DNA of 64,000 bases from Labilibaculum sp. DW002. GTDB lineage: Bacteria; Bacteroidota; Bacteroidia; Bacteroidales; Marinifilaceae. The notes under the pieces are model-generated. The model made no database searches, was not told the DNA's origin, and saw only the letters and a list, made by a program, of their open reading frames with translations. Both the position numbers and the translations under genes were made by a program. The stretch lies in contig NZ_JAKJSC010000002.1 in NCBI RefSeq assembly GCF_029029525.1, positions 620,001 to 684,000 on the forward strand, read 5' to 3'. Of the stretch, positions 46,364 through 57,078 are shown one piece after another (within the stretch, counting starts at the first letter, position 1; every line of letters starts with the position of its first letter).

Positions 46364-49300
46364 ATGAGAAAGAATTTCTACCTCCTGCTATCGCTGGCAA
46401 TATTAATTCCTGCGATGTTTTCCTGCAAAGACAAAAAGAATGTAAAACAGAAAGTTGATCCAGGTTTTGGGCAATATATTTCAGCATTTACATCTGGCGT
46501 CGTTTCGTCTGAATCCATAATCCAAATTCGTTTGGTAAATGATTATGCCCAAAAGGTTGAGTCAGGTCAGGAATTAGAAGCTGGTATTGTGAAAATAACT
46601 CCAGCTGTAAAGGGAAAAGCATATTGGAAAGATGCTCGTTGTATTGAGTTTAGAGCTGAAACTCGCATGAAGTCGGATACGAAATACAAGGTGAATGTGA
46701 ATCTTTCGAAATTGATGGAAGTGCCAGCTGAATATTCGAATCTGAAATTTAATTTTCAGACCATAAAACAAACTTTTACACTTACTGGAGAAGGCTTACA
46801 GTCTTACGATAAGACGGATATGCTTTATCAGAAATACAAAGGCTATATCACAACGGCTGATGTAATTGTTGATGATGAGATCGAATCGGTATTGGAGGCT
46901 ACGCTCAATTCACAGAAAAGATCTATTGAATGGATGCATTCGGCTGATGGGAAGCAGCATCATTTTGTTGTAGATAGTTTAAAAAGACAAGAGGAAAAAG
47001 GAGAATTGAGTTTAGAGTGGAATGGATCTTCAATTGGAGTGGATGAAAAAGGAGAAAAAGAAGTAGAGATTCCAGCGCTGAATGTATTTAAGGTGATGAG
47101 TGCAAAAGTGATTCAGCAACCAGAGCAATATGTGTCTATTCGTTTCTCTGATCCTTTAAAGAATAATCAAAAATTAGATGGTTTGGTTCGTATAGAAGGA
47201 CAATCGTCTGTGATATTTATTATCGATGGAAATGAATTGAGGGTATTTCCAACCCACCGTTTATCAGGAACCAAAACAATTCGTTTCGAGGAGGGAATTC
47301 GAAATGCAATGGACTATTCTTTGAAGAAAAGCAAAAAAATGGAGCTTACCTTCGAAGATATTAAGCCAGCAGTTCGTTTAATTGGGAATGGTATAATTTC
47401 ACCTTCATCCCAAGGCTTAATGTTACCGTTCGAGGCGGTTAGTTTAAAAGCTGTTGATTTAAGAGTTGTTGAGATTTTTGAAAACAACGTTCATCAGTAT
47501 TTGCAAGACAACAGAATGGGTCAATCTGATAATATTAGAAGAGTTGCTCGTTTGGTATTGCAAAAAAGAATCGATTTGGGAACCAATCGTGCCGTTGATT
47601 TAAGAACATGGAATGCTTATACGCTTGATGTTGCGAATTATATAACTGTAAATCCAGGTGCAATTTATCGATTAGAGCTTCGCTTCAGAAAGGAATACGC
47701 AATGTATGCCTGCGAACAGGAGGAGAAAGATGAGTTGGTTAATATGGATGAATTGATTGCAGAGCAGCAGTTAGAAAAAGAAATGAAAGAATGGGATCAG
47801 CCAGGTTGGTATGAATCTTATTATTATCCAGAAGGATATAGATATAGTGAAAAAGAAAATCCTTGTCATGTTTCTTATTACCGTTCAGGTAGGTTTGTGA
47901 AGAGAACTATTTTTGCATCCGATTTAGGAATAATTGCTAAGGCTGGAAATGATAAATCAATCACTTTTGCGATTTCGAATTTAATTTCGGCAGAACCAGA
48001 AGCGGCAGTTGAATTGGAAGTTTACAACTACCAAAATCAGCTAATGGCAAATACCAAAACGGATAAAGATGGTTTGGCAAAAGTTCAATTGGATCGGAAG
48101 CCATTTTTATTGGTTGCTAAAAAGGGAAATCAACGTGGCTATTTGCGTTTGGAAGATGGTTCAGCATTATCATTAAGTAATTTTGATGTTAGAGGGCAAG
48201 TGATTCAAAAAGGAATCAAAGGATATATTTACGGTGAACGTGGTGTTTGGCGTCCAGGAGATAATTTGTATCTCACTTTTGTGTTGGAAGATGAAGGAGA
48301 TGTATTGCCTGATAATCATCCCGTTGTTTTTGAATTGATTAATCCACAAGGACAAACAGTAACGCATAAAGTAAGTACTGGTGGCGCAAATGGCTTTTAT
48401 TCATTTGTTACCCCAACCGATGTAGAAGCTCCAACTGGAGACTGGTCAGTGCGAATAAAGGTTGGAGGAGCTACTTTTAGAAAGAATATTAAAATTGAAA
48501 CCGTTAAACCAAATCGATTAAAAATTAATCTTGATTTTGGTACTGATGTTTTAAAATCTACTACAAAAGATCAAAAGGCAGAGATGGAAGTGAAGTGGCT
48601 TCATGGAGCTATTGCTCGTGATCTGAAATCAAATATAAGCTTGCGTTTAGCACCTACAAAAACAAGTTTTGAAAAGTATCCTGCTTACATTTTTGATGAT
48701 CCATCGAAAGAATTTTATGCCGATGAGCAAGTCATTTTTGATGGGAAAATTGACCAGAGTGGAAAAGCAACTGTAGCTTTAGATTTAAAAGGTAATAAGT
48801 CTGCTCCGGGAATGTTGAATGCTAATTTTATCACTCGTGTTTTTGAAAAAGGTGGCGATTTTAGTATTGATATGCAGAGAATTAAATTTGCACCTTACGA
48901 ATCATTTATTGGTCTTAAAATGCCAGAATCAGAGAGAGGATGGTTCCTGACAGATACAGATCATGATGTGAAGATTGTAACGCTTGATGCGGATGGAAAT
49001 CCTGTGAGCAGAAAGAATGTAATTGTAAAGGTTTATAAGATTGATTGGCGTTGGTGGTGGGATGCTGGTCAGGAAAATTTGGCTTCCTATATTGGTAGAT
49101 CATCTACAAGCATCGCATTTCATAAAACAATTTCTACAGAGAATGGAGTGGCTAATTTAAAGCTAAACATTCCATATCATTCATGGCAAGATTATGGTCG
49201 TTACTTAATTCAAGTTGTTGATAAAGACAGTGGTCACTCCGCTGGTCAGACGGCTTATTTTTCGAAATGGTATGGTCGTTCTCCGGAAGGAATGCCAGGA

Positions 49301-51922
49301 AATGCAAGTATGCTTTCTTTCACTTCGGATAAAGACAAATACAGCGTAGGAGAAAAAGCTAGGGTAACAATTCCTTCTTCAAAATCGGGAAAAGCTTTGG
49401 TAAGTATCGAAACTGGAGCAAAGGTTTTACAGGCTTTTTGGGTAGATACAAAATCGAAGGAATCAGAATTTTCATTTGATATTACCCCGGAAATGGCTCC
49501 GAATGCATACGTGAGTGTCACCTTAGTGCAACCTCATGCGCAAACCGAAAATGATCTGCCTATTAGAATGTATGGTGTGATTCCAATTTTAGTGGAAGAT
49601 CCAAATACTCGTTTAAGTCCGGTGATTGATATGCCAGATGTGTTAGAACCTGAGAAAGAATTTAAAGTGACTGTATCCGAAAAGGATGGGAAAGCAATGA
49701 CTTATACATTGGCAGTTGTTGATGATGGTTTGTTAGATTTAACCCGATTCAGAACGCCAAATCCGTGGAATACATTTTATGCAAGAGAAGCCTTAGGTGT
49801 GAAAACCTGGGATATGTACGATTTGGTAATGGGTGCTTATGGTGCAAGATTAGAAAAAGCATTTGCCATTGGTGGTGATGAGGATGCTGGAGACAAAAAA
49901 CAAGCGAAAGCAAATCGTTTTAAACCAGTCGTCATGTTTTATGGACCTTACACTCTTTACGCAGGGGATAGTAAATTGCATAAGATCACGATGCCGAATT
50001 ACGTTGGTTCTGTTCGTACGATGGTTGTTTCTGGTTACAAAGGAGCTTATGGTTCTGCAGAAAAAACAACACAGGTTCGCAAACCTCTAATGATTCTTGC
50101 AACACTACCAAGAGTAGTTGGTCCAAGTGAATCGGTAAAGTTACCGGTTACTGTTTTTGCAATGGATCCTAAAATCAAAAATGTTAAAATTAAGGTGGTT
50201 CCTAATGAGTTTTTAACATCAGAAGTTAGTCTTGAGAAGACAATTACATTTGACGAAGTAGGAGAGCAGGTAATTGATTTTGATTTGAAAGTAGCCTCTC
50301 GTTTGGGGATAGCCAAAGTGAAAGTTTTAGCTGAAAGTGGAAATGTAAAAACAACTTACGATATTGAATTGGATGTTCGCAATCCAAATCCTCGTGTTGT
50401 AAATGTGAATGATACTTTATTAAAAGCTGGTGCGAGCTGGAATAAGCTATTGGAATTACCAGGAATGCAAGGAACGAATAAAGGTGTATTAGAACTTTCT
50501 AATATTCCACCAATCGATTTTGGTCGTCGTTTGCAATACCTTATCGGATATCCTCACGGTTGCATTGAACAAACGACGTCTTCCGTATTTCCACAATTGT
50601 TTTTAGATAAGGTTGTGACTTTGTCTGCAGATCAAAAATCAGATATTAATACGAATGTTCAGGCGGGCTTAAACAGGTTGTTGAGTTTTCAGATTCCTGA
50701 TGGTGGATTTTCATATTGGCCAGGAGGAAATTATGGTAATGATTGGGGAACTAGTTATGCTGGGCATTTTATGTTGAAAGCAGAAGAATTAGGTTACACT
50801 TTACCAATGGGATTAAAATCTGCATGGTTGCGATACCAAAAATCAGCAGCTAAAAGATGGGAAAGTTCTTCATATAGAGGTGGCGTTTATTATTCGCGTC
50901 ATGATTTATTGCAAGCTTATCGATTGTATACTCTTGCTGTAGCATCAGATCCAGATTTGGCATCGATGAACAGATTAAGAGAACAAACCAAACTTTCTTC
51001 TGCAGCAAAATGGAGACTTGCAGCAGCTTATCAATTGATTGGACAAAAAGAAGTTGCCGAGAAGTTGATTGAAAACTTAGGGACAGAAGTAAAAGCTTAT
51101 CGAGAACATTCTGGTTCTTTTGGTTCTGATACTAGAGATAGAGCAATGATTTTAGAGACTTTAAGTTTGCTAGATAAAAGAACAGTTGCATTTCCAATGG
51201 TTCAGAAGTTATCAGAAGAGCTTTCAGGAAGATCTTGGATGAGTACTCAAACAACAGCATTTTGTTTAATTGGAATGGCCGAATTTGCAGGTCGTGGAGA
51301 GTCAAAACAATTAAATGTTGCTTATTCATTAAATGGAGAAGAACAGGAAGAATTGTCAACGAGCAATCCAGTAATTCAAATTCCTTTGGATTTAACTTCA
51401 GGAAAGCCTAATGTGATTGTCACCAATAAATCGGATGGAATTTTATATGCACGTGTAAGCATGAGCGGAATTCCGGAGACTGGAGATCAAACATCTGCAG
51501 AGAAGAATTTGAAGATGAATGTTGTTTACATGGATATGAATGGGAATTCGATTGATGTGAAGAAATTGCAGCAAGGAACAGATTTTAAAGTTGAAGTTCG
51601 ATTGAATCATCCGGGTATTATGGACGATTACGAGCAAATGGCATTAACGCAGATTTTCCCTTCTGGATGGGAGATTGTTAACACTCGATTTGGAGATGTC
51701 GATGAAGTTAGTAAATCAGACCAGCCAACATATCAGGATATTCGTGATGATAGAGTTTATACTTATTTCGATATGAAACGCAATAAAAGTAAGACATTTA
51801 CAATGACATTGAACGCAGCTTACGTAGGTAAATATTATTTACCAACTGTGAATTGTGAAGCCATGTATGACGATCGCGTTAATGCTCGCAAACCAGGCCA
51901 ATGGGTTGAGGTTGTGAAGTAA
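46364..51922 (+). CDS. yfhM: Bacterial alpha-2-macroglobulin lipoprotein
   Basis: 1852 residues. Lipoprotein signal with Cys21 (IPAMFSC). Long run of macroglobulin (MG) beta-sandwich domains, a bait-like region, and the thioester motif CIEQ at about 1400-1403 (YPHGCIEQTTS), followed by the alpha/alpha toroid thioester domain (about 1400-1680) and a C-terminal receptor-binding-like beta domain. Known: such proteins trap attacking proteases and are typically paired with PBP1C, which repairs murein. The pbpC gene is indeed next, separated by a DUF559 mini-element. Anchored in the periplasm. Confidence 0.95.
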   Translation: MRKNFYLLLSLAILIPAMFSCKDKKNVKQKVDPGFGQYISAFTSGVVSSESIIQIRLVNDYAQKVESGQELEAGIVKITPAVKGKAYWKDARCIEFRAETRMKSDTKYKVNVNLSKLMEVPAEYSNLKFNFQTIKQTFTLTGEGLQSYDKTDMLYQKYKGYITTADVIVDDEIESVLEATLNSQKRSIEWMHSADGKQHHFVVDSLKRQEEKGELSLEWNGSSIGVDEKGEKEVEIPALNVFKVMSAKVIQQPEQYVSIRFSDPLKNNQKLDGLVRIEGQSSVIFIIDGNELRVFPTHRLSGTKTIRFEEGIRNAMDYSLKKSKKMELTFEDIKPAVRLIGNGIISPSSQGLMLPFEAVSLKAVDLRVVEIFENNVHQYLQDNRMGQSDNIRRVARLVLQKRIDLGTNRAVDLRTWNAYTLDVANYITVNPGAIYRLELRFRKEYAMYACEQEEKDELVNMDELIAEQQLEKEMKEWDQPGWYESYYYPEGYRYSEKENPCHVSYYRSGRFVKRTIFASDLGIIAKAGNDKSITFAISNLISAEPEAAVELEVYNYQNQLMANTKTDKDGLAKVQLDRKPFLLVAKKGNQRGYLRLEDGSALSLSNFDVRGQVIQKGIKGYIYGERGVWRPGDNLYLTFVLEDEGDVLPDNHPVVFELINPQGQTVTHKVSTGGANGFYSFVTPTDVEAPTGDWSVRIKVGGATFRKNIKIETVKPNRLKINLDFGTDVLKSTTKDQKAEMEVKWLHGAIARDLKSNISLRLAPTKTSFEKYPAYIFDDPSKEFYADEQVIFDGKIDQSGKATVALDLKGNKSAPGMLNANFITRVFEKGGDFSIDMQRIKFAPYESFIGLKMPESERGWFLTDTDHDVKIVTLDADGNPVSRKNVIVKVYKIDWRWWWDAGQENLASYIGRSSTSIAFHKTISTENGVANLKLNIPYHSWQDYGRYLIQVVDKDSGHSAGQTAYFSKWYGRSPEGMPGNASMLSFTSDKDKYSVGEKARVTIPSSKSGKALVSIETGAKVLQAFWVDTKSKESEFSFDITPEMAPNAYVSVTLVQPHAQTENDLPIRMYGVIPILVEDPNTRLSPVIDMPDVLEPEKEFKVTVSEKDGKAMTYTLAVVDDGLLDLTRFRTPNPWNTFYAREALGVKTWDMYDLVMGAYGARLEKAFAIGGDEDAGDKKQAKANRFKPVVMFYGPYTLYAGDSKLHKITMPNYVGSVRTMVVSGYKGAYGSAEKTTQVRKPLMILATLPRVVGPSESVKLPVTVFAMDPKIKNVKIKVVPNEFLTSEVSLEKTITFDEVGEQVIDFDLKVASRLGIAKVKVLAESGNVKTTYDIELDVRNPNPRVVNVNDTLLKAGASWNKLLELPGMQGTNKGVLELSNIPPIDFGRRLQYLIGYPHGCIEQTTSSVFPQLFLDKVVTLSADQKSDINTNVQAGLNRLLSFQIPDGGFSYWPGGNYGNDWGTSYAGHFMLKAEELGYTLPMGLKSAWLRYQKSAAKRWESSSYRGGVYYSRHDLLQAYRLYTLAVASDPDLASMNRLREQTKLSSAAKWRLAAAYQLIGQKEVAEKLIENLGTEVKAYREHSGSFGSDTRDRAMILETLSLLDKRTVAFPMVQKLSEELSGRSWMSTQTTAFCLIGMAEFAGRGESKQLNVAYSLNGEEQEELSTSNPVIQIPLDLTSGKPNVIVTNKSDGILYARVSMSGIPETGDQTSAEKNLKMNVVYMDMNGNSIDVKKLQQGTDFKVEVRLNHPGIMDDYEQMALTQIFPSGWEIVNTRFGDVDEVSKSDQPTYQDIRDDRVYTYFDMKRNKSKTFTMTLNAAYVGKYYLPTVNCEAMYDDRVNARKPGQWVEVVK

Positions 51923-52004
51923 TAAGATAATATTTAGCAGATACTCAAGGTTTTCTTTAGTGGCCTTGAATTTGGGTTAGGTATGAAAAAATGAATACTA
52001 AATT

Positions 52005-52462
52005 ACCCCAAACCCCTAAAGGGGCTTAAAAAAAAGGAAGTATGAGTGTTGGCGATCAAGTATCAATGTTTTACAATTCGAAACCTCATATTTTTGAGAA
52101 GGCTAAGTGGCTTAGAGATAATATGACTGTTTCAGAGTTGAAGCTTTGGAAAGAGTTAAAGGGAAAGCAAATTTTAGGCTTACGATGTAGAGCACAGCAT
52201 CCTATTGATATCTTTATTGTTGATTTTTATTGTCACTCATTAAAGCTAGTAATTGAGGTTGATGGAGGAATTCATGATTCAAAAGACCACAAAGAGTATG
52301 ATATTGGTCGGGAGGCAGAACTTACAAATTTGGGTATTGTGATCATTCGTTTTACTAATGAGGAAATAGATAATGATATTAATAAAGTATTAAATAAGAT
52401 AAGTCTAATAAGTAGTAAAATTCAGCAGATACCAAGAAGTCCCCTTTAGGGGATTTAGGAGT
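52005..52462. mobile_element. DUF559 mini-element with imperfect terminal inverted repeats
   Basis: Left end ACCCCAAACCCCTAAAGGGG at 52005 and right end AGTCCCCTTTAGGGGATTT at 52438 are inverted copies flanking a single small gene. The complement of the right end is TCCCCTAAAGGGGACT, aligning with CCCCTAAAGGGGCTT on the left. The unit sits exactly between A2M and pbpC, which are normally adjacent, as an insertion would. Confidence 0.5.
52042..52449 (+). CDS. DUF559 endonuclease-like protein
   Basis: 135 residues. The pattern KAKWLRDNMTVSELKLWKEL, RCRAQHPIDIFIVDFYC, LVIEVDGGIHD, then EAELTNLGIVIIRFTNEE is the DUF559/very-short-patch-repair (Vsr)-like fold, with Asp and Glu (IVDFYC, IEVDG) as catalytic candidates. 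RBS-like AAAGGAAG precedes the ATG; a start at 52066 is also possible. It lies inside a repeat-bounded unit between A2M and pbpC genes. Known: DUF559 genes are common as scattered copies in Bacteroidota genomes; their function is not settled. Confidence 0.85.
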   Translation: MSVGDQVSMFYNSKPHIFEKAKWLRDNMTVSELKLWKELKGKQILGLRCRAQHPIDIFIVDFYCHSLKLVIEVDGGIHDSKDHKEYDIGREAELTNLGIVIIRFTNEEIDNDINKVLNKISLISSKIQQIPRSPL

Positions 52463-52522
52463 GCTTGTGTGATGTAAATAGTTTAATATTGTATCGTAAA
52501 TCAATACGGTAAATTGCAACCA

Positions 52523-54904
52523 ATGAACCTACCAAAAATAAAATATTGCCAAAGTAAAAAATGCCGCATTTTCATGTTGGCATTTTTGCTGTTGGGAGTT
52601 GGTTTTTGGTTTTCAATACCAGATAAACTGTTTAATGATCCTACTTCTACGATTCTATTTAGTCGGGAAGGTAATTTGTTAGGAGCAAGAATTGCTACAG
52701 ATGGGCAATGGCGTTTTCCAGAATCGAAGGAAGTGCCAGAAAAATTTGAAAAAGCCTTATTGACATTTGAGGATAACTATTTCTATTCCCATTTTGGTGT
52801 AAATCCCGTTTCAATGGGAAGAGCATTCATTCAAAATGTTAAAGCTGGTCGTGTGGTGAGTGGTGGAAGTACGCTTAGCATGCAATTAATAAGAATCTCG
52901 CGTAAAGGTAAAGGTCGAACGGTTTACCAAAAGATCGTAGAGATAATTAAATCTTTTCGATTAGAACTTGGCTATTCGAAGAAAGAAATTCTTGCTTTGT
53001 ATGCCTCTCATGCTCCTTTTGGTGGAAATGTTGTTGGCTTGGAAGCTGCTTCGTGGCGATTTTTTGGGCGTAGTGCAAGTGAATTGTCTTGGGCAGAAGC
53101 ATCTACTCTTGCTGTTTTGCCAAATGCACCATCTTTAATCTATCCGGGGAAAAATGGGGAAAAGCTTCGAAAGAAAAGAAACCGATTATTGAATCGCTTA
53201 CGAGATAAAGAAATTATAGATTCGACCACTTGTGAGTTGGCAAAATTAGAAGATATTCCAAGACAAGTTCATGCTTTGCCGATGATCGCACCACATCTTC
53301 TCGATCAGGCGAACAAAGAGTACACTGGAGAACGAATTAAGAGTTCAATTCAGTACCGTTTGCAGCTTCAGGTAAATGAGATTGTGAAGAAGCATCAGCG
53401 AAATTTAGAGGCGAATCAAATTTACAATATGGCAGTTTTGGTATTGGACGTAAAATCTGGCCAGAGTATTGCATATGTTGGTAATACAAATAAGCAAGGA
53501 AAGGAAAATCATGCCAATCAGGTTGATGTGATTAGAGCGCCTCGAAGTACAGGAAGTATTCTAAAACCATTTCTGTTTGCAAGTATGTTGAATAGCGGTG
53601 AGATTTTACCACGGACATTAGTTCCTGATATTCCCACTCAAATTGCTGGCTATTCACCTAAGAATTTTAATTTGCGCTACGATGGAGCGGTTCCTGCTCG
53701 CAAGGCTTTATCCAGGTCTTTAAATGTTCCTTCAGTACGAATGCTTCGTAGTTTTGGCGTAGAACGCTTTCATTACACAATGAAAAAATTGGGAATGCTA
53801 CGTTTGAATCGGCCTTCAGGTCATTATGGTTTGTCATTGATTTTAGGTGGTGCAGAAGGTGAATTGTGGAATTTGTGCGGAATTTACTCTGGACTAGCAA
53901 GAGGTTTAAAGCATTATAATTCAGATAAATGTTATTACTCAAATGACATTCGAAAGCCATCTTATCGGTTACAGGATACAGTTTTACATGGCAAAAAAGA
54001 AGCACATGCTTTATTAAGTGCAGCTTCTATTTACCAAACTTTTGATGCTTTATTGGAAGTAAATCGGCCAGATGGGGAAAATGGATGGAAATCGTTTTCT
54101 TCATCACGTAAAGTGGCGTGGAAAACTGGCACTAGTTTCGGATTTAGAGATGCGTGGGCAATAGGAACCACTCCCGATTATGTAGTTGGTGTGTGGGTAG
54201 GAAATGCCGATGGAGAAGGACGTCCAGGCTTAACAGGAGTTGGGGCAGCAGCACCAGTAATGTTCGATGTGTTTAATATACTGCCTACAGGATCTTGGTT
54301 CGATATTCCTTTTGAAGAAATGGAGGAAATTCAGGTTTGTCGTGAAAGTGGTAACAGGGCGAGTAGATGGTGCGAGACAGTAGATACGATGCTCGTTTGT
54401 AATGCTGGTTTGGAGACACTTTCTTGTCCCTTTCATAAAAGAATCCATTTGGATAAAACAAAGCGATATCAGGTGAATTCGAGTTGTGAGGAACCAAAAA
54501 ATATGCACCATGTGAATTGGTTCGTTTTACCACCTGCGATGGAATGGTATTATAAAAAACGGAATGCTTTGTATCGTTCTTTGCCACCTTTTCGTGAGGA
54601 TTGTTCAGGACATAACCAGATCGCAATGGAAATTATTTATCCGAAAGGGAATGATCAAATTTTTGTTCCAGTAGATTTGGATGGTATGTTGGGTAAGGTT
54701 GTTTTTGAAATTGCTCATCACGATCCTGAAGCAGAAGTTTTTTGGCATGTAGATGGCGATTTTATTGGAACTACAACGCAATTTCATCAGATAGAATTAA
54801 GTCCAGATCAAGGAGAGCATTTACTTACTTTAGTCGATAATCTGGGAAATACATTGAATAAGAAATTTACCATCGTAGGAAAAGAGGAGAATGAAATTAA
54901 TTGA
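52523..54904 (+). CDS. pbpC: Penicillin-binding protein 1C
   Basis: 793 residues from the ATG at 52523; a TTG 9 bp upstream is also in frame. One N-terminal membrane helix, a GT51 glycosyltransferase domain (about 40-230, FEDNYFYSHFGVNPVSMGRAF, SGGSTLSMQLIRI, GYSKKEILALYASHAPFGGN), a transpeptidase domain with SxxK (STGSILKPF), SLN and KTGTS (AWKTGTSFG), and a C-terminal BiPBP_C domain with cysteines. This is the PBP1C layout. Paired with A2M upstream, it builds and repairs peptidoglycan after damage. Confidence 0.95.
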   Translation: MNLPKIKYCQSKKCRIFMLAFLLLGVGFWFSIPDKLFNDPTSTILFSREGNLLGARIATDGQWRFPESKEVPEKFEKALLTFEDNYFYSHFGVNPVSMGRAFIQNVKAGRVVSGGSTLSMQLIRISRKGKGRTVYQKIVEIIKSFRLELGYSKKEILALYASHAPFGGNVVGLEAASWRFFGRSASELSWAEASTLAVLPNAPSLIYPGKNGEKLRKKRNRLLNRLRDKEIIDSTTCELAKLEDIPRQVHALPMIAPHLLDQANKEYTGERIKSSIQYRLQLQVNEIVKKHQRNLEANQIYNMAVLVLDVKSGQSIAYVGNTNKQGKENHANQVDVIRAPRSTGSILKPFLFASMLNSGEILPRTLVPDIPTQIAGYSPKNFNLRYDGAVPARKALSRSLNVPSVRMLRSFGVERFHYTMKKLGMLRLNRPSGHYGLSLILGGAEGELWNLCGIYSGLARGLKHYNSDKCYYSNDIRKPSYRLQDTVLHGKKEAHALLSAASIYQTFDALLEVNRPDGENGWKSFSSSRKVAWKTGTSFGFRDAWAIGTTPDYVVGVWVGNADGEGRPGLTGVGAAAPVMFDVFNILPTGSWFDIPFEEMEEIQVCRESGNRASRWCETVDTMLVCNAGLETLSCPFHKRIHLDKTKRYQVNSSCEEPKNMHHVNWFVLPPAMEWYYKKRNALYRSLPPFREDCSGHNQIAMEIIYPKGNDQIFVPVDLDGMLGKVVFEIAHHDPEAEVFWHVDGDFIGTTTQFHQIELSPDQGEHLLTLVDNLGNTLNKKFTIVGKEENEIN

Positions 54905-55004
54905 ATATACAAGGAAAAAGACAGTCCTAAATCGAGCTGTTGAATTGTAAATCATTATTTTTTAAGTAAATTACAAAGAGAGATTTACTTAAAACAAATA
55001 CTTA

Positions 55005-56063
55005 ATGCTTCTTCTGATATTTTACTTATTTCTTGCGCTTGTTGTTTCCTTTCTGTGTTCGGTTATGGAATCTGTTTTGTTATCAACACCTCTTTCATTT
55101 TTAAATGTTCGAAAAAAAAATGGAGATAAAAGGGCAATTAAATTTTTAAAACTTAAAAACAATATTGATCGGCCTTTATCTGCAATTTTATCATTGAATA
55201 CAGTTGCTCATACAATTGGAGCTGCTGGTGTAGGAGCACAGGCTACAAAATTGTTCGGAGAAGTTTATTTTGGATTGGTGTCGGCAGTTTTAACATTGTT
55301 AATCCTCATTTTTTCAGAAATAATTCCGAAAACCATAGGTGCTAGATATTGGCGAAGTATTGCCATGACTTCAGGCCTAATAATGAATGTAATGGTTTTT
55401 GTTACTTACCCCTTGGTAATTTTAACTGGCTACATCACGAAATTATTTTCACCAAAAGACAAAACAGTGTCGGTTAGTCGAGAAGAATTATCGGCTATGG
55501 CACATATTGGGACAAAGGAAGGTGCTTTGGAAGAAAATGAGAACAAAATAATTCAGAATTTAATTCGTCTTAAAACAGTTAGTGTTAATGAAATTATGAC
55601 TCCACGAGTTGTGGTTTGTATCGCCAACGAAGAAATGAATCTTCAAGAGTTTCTGCATCAAAAAGAGTTTCTATATTATTCCAGAATTCCAGTTTTTTCT
55701 CAAAGGAATGATAACATTACTGGATATGTGTTCAGGCAATCCGTTTTTGAATATCTAGCCGAAGGCAAAAGGGATATTAAATTGAAGGAAATTAAAAGGC
55801 CTATTGTTATAGTTCCAAAGTTTCAAACTTTGCTTAAGGCATGGGAAAATTTGCTAGAGGAAAAGGAACAAATTGCACTCGTTGTAGATGAATATGGTGG
55901 AATGGATGGAATTGTGAGTATGGAAGATATAATAGAAACGCTTTTAGGTTTCGAAATTGTTGATGAAAGAGATAAGATAGTTGATATGCAGCAATATGCT
56001 CGAGAAAGATGGCAAGAACGAAAAGCCAAGTATGATATTTTCGAGGAGTTTGAAGATTCTTAA
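55005..56063 (+). CDS. CNNM/HlyC-type membrane protein (DUF21 + CBS)
   Basis: 352 residues. The DUF21 domain has four membrane segments in its first 180 residues (YLFLALVVSFLCSVMESVLLS, TIGAAGVGAQATKLFGEVYFG, VSAVLTLLILIFSEIIPKTIGA, LIMNVMVFVTYPLVILTGYI), followed by VSREELSAM and two CBS motifs (about 200-320, EIMTPRVVVCIAN, ALVVDEYGGMDGIVSMEDI). There is no C-terminal CorC_HlyC domain. Known: this family includes Mg/Co transport-related proteins (CNNM/CorC). Substrate not proven here. Confidence 0.9.
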   Translation: MLLLIFYLFLALVVSFLCSVMESVLLSTPLSFLNVRKKNGDKRAIKFLKLKNNIDRPLSAILSLNTVAHTIGAAGVGAQATKLFGEVYFGLVSAVLTLLILIFSEIIPKTIGARYWRSIAMTSGLIMNVMVFVTYPLVILTGYITKLFSPKDKTVSVSREELSAMAHIGTKEGALEENENKIIQNLIRLKTVSVNEIMTPRVVVCIANEEMNLQEFLHQKEFLYYSRIPVFSQRNDNITGYVFRQSVFEYLAEGKRDIKLKEIKRPIVIVPKFQTLLKAWENLLEEKEQIALVVDEYGGMDGIVSMEDIIETLLGFEIVDERDKIVDMQQYARERWQERKAKYDIFEEFEDS

Positions 56064-56122
56064 AATCGTTTCAGATAAGATAATGGATAAAAAATGTTGA
56101 GTTTTTAGCTTGTCCAGTGTAT

Positions 56123-56827
56123 TTAAAGATCTAATTGAATTCCAACCATAAAACGAGGCATAAATTGAGGTTGATCAATTGCTTTGTCTGCATCTTTATA
56201 TTTAAAATTCGTATCGTTTTCATTATTTGTTCTTGCGTTTACATTATCGTTATCCGGATAATAAGAAGTATCATGACCTTGCAGTTTTGCAGCAAAGAAA
56301 TAATCCAATCCACCAGTTAAAATCAACTGTAAACCTTCGGAAATTTTGTAATGGCTCTCGAAACCACCACCTAAACCATATTGCGATGATGTAATGTCAA
56401 AATCTTCATTACCACCTACATATTTAAAATTACCTTTAAATTTAGAGTAACGAGGACCAATAAACCAATAGGAATTAGAATTTCCAAGAAGTGTCATTGG
56501 TTTCATAAAATCAAGCCTTACATCCATACTGTGTCCTTTATCCTCAGGCACACCATTGGTTGCATTATTGATAAAGATTTTTCTAGCTTTTGTTGAGCTG
56601 CCCGGTTGTAACCAGGTGTATCCTACTCCAACACGAATATCAAAAGGAAATTCTTGTGATAGATCGTGAAGAATAAGGTTTGCACCTAATCCAAATCCTC
56701 TATTGATTCCTGCTGTAAATTGGAAATCTGTTTTTTGTTTAAATTTATTCTGCTCTTGCGCATTCGATACTTGAGACCATGTAAGAAGGAGTAAAAGTAT
56801 CCAATAGGATTTTTTAATTTTTTGCAT
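56123..56827 (-). CDS. Outer-membrane beta-barrel protein
   Basis: 234 residues with a signal peptide (MQKIKKSYWILLLLLTWSQVSNA) and a beta-barrel pattern: FQFTAGINRGFGLGANLIL, FDIRVGVGYTWLQPG, YWFIGPRYSKFKGNFKYVG, SQYGLGGGFESHYKI and a final MPRFMVGIQLDL with a C-terminal hydrophobic residue. Barrel of the OmpA/OMP_b-brl class. No partner gene. Transcribed convergently with the CBS gene and divergent from the glutaminase. Confidence 0.85.
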   Translation of the reverse strand: MQKIKKSYWILLLLLTWSQVSNAQEQNKFKQKTDFQFTAGINRGFGLGANLILHDLSQEFPFDIRVGVGYTWLQPGSSTKARKIFINNATNGVPEDKGHSMDVRLDFMKPMTLLGNSNSYWFIGPRYSKFKGNFKYVGGNEDFDITSSQYGLGGGFESHYKISEGLQLILTGGLDYFFAAKLQGHDTSYYPDNDNVNARTNNENDTNFKYKDADKAIDQPQFMPRFMVGIQLDL

Positions 56828-57078
56828 AATTTATTTTTCGTGTATTGGTTAATTTTTCAATATAACGATCTGATTATTCTATTATTGTATGAGAAATATG
56901 GTCTCGTAATGATATGATCTTAGAGTTATTGATTTTATTGGAAAAAGAGATCGTATTTTCTTTTAATCGTTTTTTATCTCAAAGAAGAACCGTTACATTT
57001 TCTTCAACAAAGTATTTGTTATATTTTCGATTATTTAAGCTGGCAAGATTTATCTTTGAAGCAAATAAATTTATATCG

